NCBI GenBank assembly: GCA_936941515.1
Contig: CAKZJI010000427.1
Coordinates: 1-5,720 of the forward strand
DNA: 5,720 nucleotides
Direction: 5' to 3'
Source: an uncultured Propionibacteriaceae bacterium
GTDB taxonomy: Bacteria; Actinomycetota; Actinomycetes; Propionibacteriales; Propionibacteriaceae
Below are positions 1-4,999 of this stretch, one piece after another; position 1 is the stretch's first letter; every line of letters starts with the position of its first letter. A model generated the notes under the pieces. That model had not been told where the DNA came from. It worked only from the letters and a program-made list of their open reading frames with translations, and made no database searches. A program made the position numbers and the translations under genes.

Positions 1-286
1 CATCCACTCCGCCGTGGTCACCCGGTCCGTCCAGCACTCGCAGAACTACTCGGAGGCCAGCCCCCAGCTTGCGGAAGCCTGGCTGACGCTGGCCTGGGGG
101 GCGGCGTCACGGCTGGAGCTGGGGCCAGCCACTTGCGAGGATCCCCAGTGCGAGGCCGAGCACGGCTGGGCAGGTGTCTCCATGCCGAATGACCTGACGG
201 TGCGGATGAGCCCCATGGGGGATGGCTGGCCGAGCGTTGAGAAGCTGATAACTTTCGGTACCCTGCTGCAGGGATACGTCGGATGA
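1..286 (+). CDS. DUF5998 family protein, C-terminal part (5' end outside window)
   Basis: The reading frame is open from base 2 to the TGA at 284-286 and gives 94 residues of a protein that begins left of the window. The visible part contains the segment LAWGAASRLELGP followed by TCEDPQCEAEHGW. This matches my memory of the conserved C-terminal half of the actinobacterial DUF5998 family, where a small beta-rich domain carries a C-x-D-P-x-C-x-A-x-H-G motif. The paired cysteines and histidine could bind a metal, but this is an inference. The function of the family is unknown to me. The stop overlaps the next start as ATGA (283-286), so the gene is probably co-translated with the phosphodiesterase downstream, a pairing I recall from other Actinobacteria. 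The internal GTG at 14 is not the start; the frame continues to the window edge without a stop. Confidence 0.82.
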   Translation, partial: IHSAVVTRSVQHSQNYSEASPQLAEAWLTLAWGAASRLELGPATCEDPQCEAEHGWAGVSMPNDLTVRMSPMGDGWPSVEKLITFGTLLQGYVG

Positions 287-1401
287 GCGACAGCGACTTC
301 GTGTTGCCAGACTACGACGGCCCGTGTCTCAGCAACCTGCTGCCTAGCATTGAGGCTCGACTGGTGGGGGAGAAGCCTGTCTTGGGGATTCCCAGCGCAT
401 CGCGGTACGTCGTGTTTCTCATCGATGGGCTTGGTTGGAACCCCTTGGAGATGCATGCCGCTGACAGCGTGCTGCTGGCTCCTGCCCTAGGAGGGGCGAT
501 CCGGCTCACCTGTGCGGTCCCATCGACGACGGCTACATCGCTGACATCCATCGGCTGTGGGGCCATGCCCGGGCGACATGGGGTGGTCGGCTATTCCTTC
601 CTGGACCCTGAGGCCGGCAGGATTCTGAACGCCCTGACCTGGGAGGGCGGTCCTGCCGATGTGCCTGGCTTCGCTTGCGCAGAGACCCGATACCAGCAGT
701 TGCGCTCCCAGGGGATCACCAGTGGATGCGTGAGCCTGGCGCGGTTTGCAACAAGTGGTTTGCAACGGCTGGCTTTCGATGGCACAGAGCACATCGGGAT
801 ATCCGATGAGGACGACATCACGGCATTCACCGCACTGGTGACGCAGGCTCTGTCCCGGCATGAGGTTGTCTACGCCTATGAACGGCTCCTTGACCACGAG
901 GGGCATGCGCACGGAGTGGGCAGCTGGCAGTGGCTCAGCGCCCTGGCCAGGGCCGAGGATCTTGTGGCGCAGCTGGCGGCTGCGCTGCCTGCTGACACCT
1001 GTCTTCTGGTCACTGGCGACCACGGCATGGTCAATGTTCCCACCCAGCACCGGATCGTCATTGAGGAGAGCCCCCGGCTGATGGGAGCCGGCCTCATCGG
1101 GGGCGAGCCCCGGCTGCGGCAGCTGTACGCAGAGGATCCCTCTGAGCTGGCCCGCGCCTGGATCTGCGAACTGGGGGAGCGGGCAGTGGTGCTTCTGCGT
1201 GATGAGGCCATTGAGGCAGGATGGTTCGGGACTGTGACCGAGCAGGTGCGTCCCCGGATAGGCGATGTGCTGGTGGCCATGCGTGAGGACTGGGCGATCA
1301 ACACCCGAACTCTGCCACGAGAGTTCGGGCTTGTGGGGCAGCACGGCTCCCTGACCGCCGCCGAGATGTATGTCCCGCTGTTCAGCTACGGTGCTCGCTG
1401 A
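283..1401 (+). CDS. Alkaline-phosphatase-superfamily phosphodiesterase / nucleotide pyrophosphatase
   Basis: This 372-residue protein belongs to the alkaline phosphatase superfamily, type I phosphodiesterase/NPP branch, which hydrolyses phosphodiester or pyrophosphate bonds with two metal ions (usually zinc). The full catalytic set is visible: D48 in FLIDGLGW, the probable nucleophile T83 in VPSTTATS (80-86 region) followed by MPGRHGVVGY (95-104), D204 and H208 in DHEGHAHG, D246 and H247 in VTGDHGMV, and H354 in GQHGS. An active enzyme is therefore expected; the substrate cannot be read from sequence. No signal peptide or membrane segment is seen, so it is probably cytoplasmic. The ATG at 283 overlaps the upstream stop (ATGA) and has a weak AGGGA eight bases before it. 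Its own stop overlaps the next start (TGATG, 1399-1403), so it sits in the middle of a coupled operon. The long antisense open frame across it (487-1344) looks like a GC-driven shadow. Confidence 0.9.
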   Translation: MSDSDFVLPDYDGPCLSNLLPSIEARLVGEKPVLGIPSASRYVVFLIDGLGWNPLEMHAADSVLLAPALGGAIRLTCAVPSTTATSLTSIGCGAMPGRHGVVGYSFLDPEAGRILNALTWEGGPADVPGFACAETRYQQLRSQGITSGCVSLARFATSGLQRLAFDGTEHIGISDEDDITAFTALVTQALSRHEVVYAYERLLDHEGHAHGVGSWQWLSALARAEDLVAQLAAALPADTCLLVTGDHGMVNVPTQHRIVIEESPRLMGAGLIGGEPRLRQLYAEDPSELARAWICELGERAVVLLRDEAIEAGWFGTVTEQVRPRIGDVLVAMREDWAINTRTLPREFGLVGQHGSLTAAEMYVPLFSYGAR

Positions 1402-2633
1402 TGCATGTGGCGCTGATCATTGACGACTTCTTCCCCTCCTCCGGCGGAATCGGACGCTCGGTGGAGACGCAGATCGAGGAACTGACCAATCTGGGCTATG
1501 AAGTCAGCCTGATAGCCCCAGATCGCCACCTGGAGAAGTCAAGAGCCTGTCGGATCATCGAGTGCCCGACGATCTACTTCGAGGGGCTGCCCGCGCACCT
1601 GAGCATCCTCCACAACTCGGAGCGACGCGCTCAGCTGATCTCGGAGTGCGCCAGTTTCGATATGATCCATTCCCAGACGGAACGGGGGGCGCTCATCCTC
1701 GGGGCAAGGCTGGCCAGGCTGCAGCGCATCCCGCACCTCCACACCTTTCACGCGAACGTCGCCGGAACCCATCAGACAGTCAAGGCCGCGATCTTTGGAA
1801 CGTGGCTTTATCAGTTCCTGATCAATCCCCTGCTGACCCGGGCGGCGGGCCGAGTCTCAAGCCGGTCCCGCCTGGTGCCCTCCAGGGCCGAGCCCGGGGG
1901 CCTGGCAGCGCGGATGGACTGGGCTTCGTTTGCCGACATCGCAGGCAAAGTGGATGCCTGGACTGTGCCGAGTCCCTTCATGAAGGAACTCATCGAACAA
2001 GCCGCCACCCACCGGGTGCCCGGCCATGTGGTGCCAACCGGAGTTGGGCAGGGGATGCTCAACGCCATAGCCGCCGCTCCACGTGAACGCGCCGATGACG
2101 GCATCGTGCGGTTCCTGTCGGTGGGACGGCTGGCCAAGGAGAAACGACTGGATGTGCTGGTGCGGGCCTTCAAACGCGCTGGGATCCCCAACTCCGAGCT
2201 GGTGTTGGTGGGCGACGGTGATCAGCGAGACCTCCTGAAGACCCTGGCAGGAGACGCCGCGAACATCGACTTCCGCGGGCACCTGAGGTCGCTTGACGCG
2301 ATCGCCTACGAACTGGTGAACGCAGATGCCCTAGTGCTGGCGAGTCATCGTTTTGACTCCCAGGCGCTCGTGCTGTCTGAGGCTGTTGCTGCGGAGTTGC
2401 CCATCCTGTACTGCGACGACCGTCTCACAGTCGCGACATCACCTTCCTCCGCACTCTTGACCGAACCGGACGTCTCCTCCATGGCAGCGGGCCTGTGGGA
2501 ACTCGCCGATCCGGGAAGACGCGCCAGCATGAGAAAGGCGGCGCTGGGGATGCGTGAGTTGCTGACGCCCCGCCGCACCGCTGAGAAATATGCTGCCATC
2601 TACGACAACCTGATTGGAGATCAGCGTGCCTGA
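1401..2633 (+). CDS. GT4-type glycosyltransferase (diacylglycerol glucosyltransferase-like)
   Basis: This 410-residue protein has the two-domain GT-B layout of glycosyltransferase family 4. The N-terminal acceptor domain starts MHVALIIDDFFPSSGGIGRS, with the glycine-rich loop near residues 12-18, and contains FDMIHSQTERG (86-96) and IPHLHTFHANV (110-120). This pattern resembles bacterial diacylglycerol glucosyltransferases and related lipid or mannosyl transferases. The C-terminal nucleotide-sugar domain begins at FLSVGRLAKEKRLD (238-251), continues through LVLVGDGD (267-274) and ends with RFDSQALVLSEAVAA (317-331). The usual E-x7-E donor motif appears as D319-x7-E327, so the first glutamate is replaced by aspartate. 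No transmembrane helix is seen, so it would act at the cytoplasmic membrane face. A glycolipid or phosphatidylinositol-type acceptor is an inference. Start and stop both overlap neighbours, suggesting coupled expression with the phosphodiesterase and tdk. The exact donor and acceptor are unknown. Confidence 0.86.
   Translation: MHVALIIDDFFPSSGGIGRSVETQIEELTNLGYEVSLIAPDRHLEKSRACRIIECPTIYFEGLPAHLSILHNSERRAQLISECASFDMIHSQTERGALILGARLARLQRIPHLHTFHANVAGTHQTVKAAIFGTWLYQFLINPLLTRAAGRVSSRSRLVPSRAEPGGLAARMDWASFADIAGKVDAWTVPSPFMKELIEQAATHRVPGHVVPTGVGQGMLNAIAAAPRERADDGIVRFLSVGRLAKEKRLDVLVRAFKRAGIPNSELVLVGDGDQRDLLKTLAGDAANIDFRGHLRSLDAIAYELVNADALVLASHRFDSQALVLSEAVAAELPILYCDDRLTVATSPSSALLTEPDVSSMAAGLWELADPGRRASMRKAALGMRELLTPRRTAEKYAAIYDNLIGDQRA
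2616..2619 (+). promoter_or_regulatory. Ribosome binding site deciding the tdk start
   Basis: GGAG lies six bases before the GTG at 2626 and inside the last codons of the glycosyltransferase gene. This spacing favours GTG 2626 over the in-frame TTG at 2614, which lies upstream of the site. The GTG start also gives an N terminus (MPELVF) that aligns with the usual M-x-E-L-V-F start of actinobacterial thymidine kinases. Confidence 0.7.
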
Positions 2634-3297
2634 ACTCGTCTTCCACACCGGGCCGATGGACTGTGGCAAGTCGACGCTGGCGCTGCAGTTTGATCACACC
2701 CAATCCACCCACGGCAGGAAGGGCCGGATCTTCACCTCCCGTGATCGATCGGGGGAGGCACGAATCACCTCCCGTCTCGGCCTGTCTGAGGCCGCGACCG
2801 AGGTTGACGGGGACTTCGACTTCTGGCGCTATGTGATCTCACAGCTCATCGCCGGACAGCGGGTCGACTACCTCGTCTGTGACGAGGCGCAATTCTACTC
2901 TGGCGAGCAGGTCGAGCAGCTGGCCCGCATCGTCGACGAACTCCAGATTGACGTCTATGCCTTCGGCATTCTGGCGGATTTCCGGACCCGGCTGTTCCCT
3001 GGATCTCAGCGTCTGGTGGAACTCGCCGACCGGGTGGAGACTCTGCCGTTGGGTCCGTTGTGCTGGTGCGGGGCCAAGGGCACTCACAATGCCCGCACCA
3101 TCGATGGACTCATGGTGACGGAGGGCTCTCAGGTAGTGGTCGGTGACACCGAGTCGGGTGAGATCCGCTACGAGGTGCTGTGCCGCGCCCACCATAGACG
3201 CCGTATGACTGCTACCCGCGCACGGGCCACACTAGGCGCCGACCCTCTGCCCTTCGAGGCTGAGTCCGGGCTCAGCGAGAGCCGCCCCCGAACATGA
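2626..3297 (+). CDS. tdk: Thymidine kinase, type II (TK1-like)
   Basis: The enzyme phosphorylates thymidine (and usually deoxyuridine) with ATP to feed dTTP synthesis through salvage. From the GTG start it has 223 residues. The P-loop GPMDCGKS is at 9-16, DEAQF with the probable catalytic base E87 at 86-90, and ADFRTRLFPGS at 117-127. A zinc site is formed by C146 and C148 (CWCG) with C186 and H189 (CRAHH). THNAR and the YEVLCR strand complete the lasso-type nucleoside-binding region of type II enzymes. The C terminus after the zinc ligands adds about 30 residues rich in R, A and E. The GTG overlaps the glycosyltransferase stop by 8 bp, so translation is probably coupled. The 3' end overlaps convergent sepH by 26 bp (3272-3297). 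Dut, which removes dUTP, is encoded about 1.7 kb downstream, so two steps of thymidine nucleotide supply lie close together. Confidence 0.95.
   Translation: MPELVFHTGPMDCGKSTLALQFDHTQSTHGRKGRIFTSRDRSGEARITSRLGLSEAATEVDGDFDFWRYVISQLIAGQRVDYLVCDEAQFYSGEQVEQLARIVDELQIDVYAFGILADFRTRLFPGSQRLVELADRVETLPLGPLCWCGAKGTHNARTIDGLMVTEGSQVVVGDTESGEIRYEVLCRAHHRRRMTATRARATLGADPLPFEAESGLSESRPRT
3259..3276. terminator. Short inverted repeat at the sepH/tdk convergent ends
   Basis: GCTGAG and CTCAGC form a six-base stem around the six-base loop TCCGGG. The right arm contains the sepH stop codon (complement of 3272-3274). It could serve as a weak transcription terminator for sepH, but no T-run follows on either strand, and the site lies within the tdk coding sequence. 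Terminator function is an inference only. Confidence 0.25.
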
Positions 3298-4180
3298 TCT
3301 CGTCCCAGCTGGGGACGGAGGCGCGGCGCCGGTGGCGAGTTCTGGGCTGGGGGGCCGTGTCTTCATTCTCGGCCCGCGTCAGGAGCGTCTCCTGAGCGGG
3401 GGCGGAGTCAGCATCCCCCCGACGGGGCTCCTCCTCGGTGGGACCAGGCTCCGGGAGCGAGGCAAACTCGTCGCTGACCTCGGTGTCCTCGTGCGTGACC
3501 TCGGTGGTCTCCCGCTCCAGCACCTCAGACCCGCTGTTCTCCTCATCAATGCCGACGTAGATGCGCACCGAGTCCTCGCTGACACCGCTCAGCATGTCAT
3601 AGAGGTCATCCAACTCTGAGGTGGCCGGCCCCTCGTCGAAGGTGTCCGTCGGCACATCATCCCCGGGGAGGGCTGGGGGAGTCTCGGGCTGGCTGGTGGC
3701 TCTCACCAACGCAAACTCATCATCGAAGTCGAGGGTGTTCTCGTTGTCCGGGTCCTGGCTTCCGGGCAGCTCCTCCCCAATCAGCCAGCGTGCGTCCGGG
3801 TTGTCTGCCACCGAGAACCGGCCTCGGGGGTCGAACAGGAACTCGGCTCGTCGCTCATGATCCTCCATCACCCCCACGACACGCCATTTCAAGTCTGGCT
3901 CACGCCAGGCATCCCAGGCTATGTCATCGGCGTCCATGCCACGTGCCTTCAGTCGGGTCGTGATGATCTCATCAAGCCGTCGATGCCCGCTCCCGTCCCC
4001 ACGTCGTCGAACAGCGCAACCGAGTGCCGTCGACGTCATGTGTTCTCGTTCTGCGATGACGGGCAGGACAAACCCCTCGATCTGCTCGGCGTCGACTCCT
4101 GCCTCGGCTGCCACCTCCGCGAGGGTGGCGCCTCCACGGATGCGGGATTGGATCTCCCGCGGGCTCAGTGCGCTGTCCAT
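3272..4180 (-). CDS. sepH: Septation protein SepH (DUF3071 family), short N terminus
   Basis: SepH is an actinobacterial cell-division protein reported to bind FtsZ and promote its assembly. This copy has 302 residues. Residues 6-36 (SPREIQSRIRGGATLAEVAA and on) form the helix-turn-helix of the DUF3071 domain. Residues 69-136 contain LDEIITTRLKARG, WDAWREPDLKWRV and ARWLIGEE, the second half of the conserved region. An acidic, proline-rich linker (about 138-278) is probably disordered. The protein ends with the family's hallmark basic patch and SVPSWDEIMFGGG (288-300). Homologues I remember from Streptomyces and mycobacteria carry roughly 50-60 further residues before the helix-turn-helix. 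Here an in-frame TAG (complement of 4211-4213) lies 11 codons above the ATG, and AGGAG sits seven bases before the ATG, so the short form appears genuine. It is convergent with tdk and divergent from DUF4193. Confidence 0.9.
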   Translation of the reverse strand: MDSALSPREIQSRIRGGATLAEVAAEAGVDAEQIEGFVLPVIAEREHMTSTALGCAVRRRGDGSGHRRLDEIITTRLKARGMDADDIAWDAWREPDLKWRVVGVMEDHERRAEFLFDPRGRFSVADNPDARWLIGEELPGSQDPDNENTLDFDDEFALVRATSQPETPPALPGDDVPTDTFDEGPATSELDDLYDMLSGVSEDSVRIYVGIDEENSGSEVLERETTEVTHEDTEVSDEFASLPEPGPTEEEPRRGDADSAPAQETLLTRAENEDTAPQPRTRHRRRASVPSWDEIMFGGGSR

Positions 4181-4187
4181 GCATTCT

Positions 4188-4192
4188 CTCCT
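4188..4192 (-). promoter_or_regulatory. sepH ribosome binding site
   Basis: On the minus strand AGGAG precedes the ATG at 4180 by seven bases. It is a strong Shine-Dalgarno site and supports the short SepH start. An in-frame stop a few codons further upstream closes the alternative of a longer protein. Confidence 0.75.
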
Positions 4193-4207
4193 AGTGTGTG
4201 ACTCAAC

Positions 4208-4213
4208 AACCTA
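4208..4213 (-). promoter_or_regulatory. Possible sepH -10 element
   Basis: The minus strand reads TAGGTT, which fits the actinobacterial TAnnnT pattern for -10 elements. Transcription would begin near 4201 and give a leader of about 20 bases containing the AGGAG site. No good -35 hexamer lies 16-18 bases upstream, so this is a weak call. Confidence 0.25.
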
Positions 4214-4240
4214 CCAGCCGACGACACCGAAGCCTGGGAC

Positions 4241-4268
4241 TTGAACCGCGAGCTGAATGTGGTACACA
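4241..4268 (+). promoter_or_regulatory. Probable promoter of the DUF4193 gene
   Basis: TTGAAC (4241-4246) resembles a sigma-A -35 element. After 16 bases comes TACACA (4263-4268), a partial match to the -10 element. The start of transcription would fall near 4275, giving a leader of about 50 bases. The region lies between divergent sepH and DUF4193, where a promoter is needed. Assignment is by eye only. Confidence 0.42.
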
Positions 4269-4272
4269 TAGC

Positions 4273-4288
4273 CCCGATCAAGTTCGGG
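4273..4288 (+). promoter_or_regulatory. Inverted repeat in the DUF4193 leader
   Basis: CCCGA and TCGGG face each other across TCAAGT. The repeat lies at the predicted 5' end of the DUF4193 mRNA. It could be a small hairpin that stabilises the message, or a protein-binding palindrome overlapping the transcription start. Five-base arms are short for a G+C-rich genome, so chance is possible. Confidence 0.3.
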
Positions 4289-4308
4289 ACAAGCCGAAGG
4301 GCGATATC

Positions 4309-4315
4309 AGGAGGA
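4309..4315 (+). promoter_or_regulatory. Strong ribosome binding site for DUF4193
   Basis: AGGAGGA lies nine bases before the ATG at 4325. It is close to a full Shine-Dalgarno consensus and fixes the start at 4325 rather than at the far-upstream TTG at 4241, which lies in the promoter. A site this strong suggests efficient translation. Confidence 0.8.
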
Positions 4316-4324
4316 ACCTGGGGC

Positions 4325-4621
4325 ATGGCCACTGACTACGACGCTCCGCGCAAGACGGATGAGGAGATGAGCGAGGACTCGCTCGAAGAGCTCAAAACCC
4401 GCCGCAACGACAAGAACTCGGGCAAAGTCGACGAGGATGAGGTGGAGGCCGCCGAATCCTTCGAACTGCCGGGCGCAGATCTCTCCCATGAGGAGCTCAC
4501 CGTCAGGGTGCTGCCCAAGCAGTCTGATGAGTTCACCTGCGCCTCATGCTTTTTGGTGAAATCACAAAGCCAGCTGGCCGAGACCAAGGGAGAGCTGAAG
4601 TACTGCGTCGACTGCGTCTGA
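4325..4621 (+). CDS. DUF4193 family zinc-ribbon protein
   Basis: The protein has 98 residues and starts MATDYDAPRKTDEE, the characteristic beginning of the DUF4193 family of Actinobacteria. It continues with an acidic, charged N-terminal half (about 12-46), the conserved ELPGADLSHEEL stretch (48-58) and RVLPKQSDEFTC (61-72). It ends in a four-cysteine zinc ribbon, C72-x2-C75-x18-C94-x2-C97. Full family length is present. The role is not known to me; the ribbon resembles the C4 finger of DksA/TraR regulators in spacing and in its C-x-D-C end, but the coiled-coil arm of DksA is absent. The gene is divergent from sepH and convergent with the DUF4235 gene, only six bases from its stop, so it is probably monocistronic. 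The strong ribosome site fits high expression. Confidence 0.92.
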   Translation: MATDYDAPRKTDEEMSEDSLEELKTRRNDKNSGKVDEDEVEAAESFELPGADLSHEELTVRVLPKQSDEFTCASCFLVKSQSQLAETKGELKYCVDCV

Positions 4622-4632
4622 GGGCCCTCAGA
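4617..4632. terminator. Perfect 16-bp palindrome spanning two convergent stop codons
   Basis: TCTGAGGGCCCTCAGA is an exact palindrome. Its left half holds the DUF4193 TGA (4619-4621) and its right half the TGA of the DUF4235 gene on the other strand (4628-4630). As RNA either strand could fold into a six-base stem with a GGCC loop, so it may act as a shared terminator. No T-run follows in either direction, which makes it a non-canonical terminator at best. Confidence 0.5.
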
Positions 4633-4921
4633 GGTCCATCTTGTTGCGTAGGCTGCCTGGCCCCTTGTGGCCGGTGTTGCTGAGCCACCGACGTTGAACG
4701 TAGCGGTTCATGGTCAGCTGCGCGATGCCGACACCCAAGCCGCTGCATACCGCCCAGACCAGTGCCTGGGCGATCGGCGTGTCGGGATCGTTCGGGTCGG
4801 GCGGGGCGTCACCAGTGGCGGTTTCCCAAGCCTTCGTGATGAGTTTCTGGGCGATGATCGTTGTGGCGGCGCCCAGCACACCCGCGTAGATCTTCCACAG
4901 CACTTTCTCCTCAACCGCCAT
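4628..4921 (-). CDS. DUF4235 family small membrane protein
   Basis: This 97-residue protein has two probable membrane helices, at about 8-26 ([19 protein letters not shown]) and 49-68 ([20 protein letters not shown]). They are separated by a short acidic, proline-rich loop ([13 protein letters not shown], 37-49), and a basic tail follows (NRYVQRR and on). The arrangement, including the W-E/K-x-x-T-G-D step into an acidic proline-containing loop, matches the DUF4235 family of Actinobacteria. Its function is unknown. The start at 4921 is supported by AAAGGA about eight bases upstream on the minus strand. The gene is convergent with DUF4193 (six bases between stops) and divergent from dut (78 bases). 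In several actinobacterial genomes I recall a DUF3093 membrane protein gene in this antiparallel slot, so this looks like a different occupant. Confidence 0.8.
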   Translation of the reverse strand: MAVEEKVLWKIYAGVLGAATTIIAQKLITKAWETATGDAPPDPNDPDTPIAQALVWAVCSGLGVGIAQLTMNRYVQRRWLSNTGHKGPGSLRNKMDL

Positions 4922-4951
4922 CAGTGGGGTCCTTTCCGTAGCTTCACCCCC

Positions 4952-4957
4952 ATTATG
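4952..4957 (-). promoter_or_regulatory. Probable -10 element of the DUF4235 gene
   Basis: The minus strand reads CATAAT, five of six bases of the TATAAT consensus, in an otherwise G+C-rich region. It would give a leader of about 20-25 bases that includes the AAAGGA ribosome site. No clear -35 element is seen 16-18 bases upstream. Confidence 0.4.
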
Positions 4958-4963
4958 TCCCGT

Positions 4964-4999
4964 GTGCCAGATGGCCTGCAGCCGCGCTACATTGGCCGG
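4964..4999 (+). promoter_or_regulatory. Predicted leaderless promoter of dut
   Basis: GTGCCA (4964-4969, four of six bases of TTGACA) is followed after 18 bases by TACATT (4988-4993), which fits TAnnnT. Six bases later stands the GTG at 5000, where transcription would be expected to start. No Shine-Dalgarno site precedes this GTG or the other candidate starts at 4955 and 5018. A leaderless mRNA, common in Actinobacteria, is the simplest explanation. Confidence 0.5.

Noticed and set aside
487..1344. Long minus-strand open frame (285 codons) antisense to the phosphodiesterase gene
   Set aside because: Composition is rich in P, H, Q and G with no recognisable motif, while the plus strand encodes a complete, motif-bearing enzyme. 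It is a shadow caused by high G+C content.
1562..2086. Plus-strand open frame (174 codons) inside the glycosyltransferase gene
   Set aside because: Proline/arginine-rich translation with no family resemblance; the overlapping frame is a clear GT4 enzyme.
2614..2625. TTG start for thymidine kinase
   Set aside because: The Shine-Dalgarno-like GGAG (2616-2619) lies downstream of the TTG and fits the GTG at 2626, which also matches the usual family N terminus.
3332..3860. Plus-strand open frames antisense to sepH (3332-3619 and 3621-3860)
   Set aside because: They mirror the acidic, repetitive linker region of SepH and show no motif or ribosome site; treated as shadows.
3700..3910. Possible pseudogene or degraded segment in the low-complexity sepH linker
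   Set aside because: The frame is uninterrupted and both conserved ends of SepH are intact; acidic variable linkers are normal in this family.
4241..4324. Extension of DUF4193 to a TTG start at 4241
   Set aside because: The stretch coincides with the probable promoter and leader; a strong ribosome site and the conserved MATDYDAPRK start place the gene at 4325.
4667..4999. Upstream extension of the dut reading frame
   Set aside because: It is read antisense through the DUF4235 gene and the divergent promoter region, and the sequence is unlike any dUTPase N terminus.
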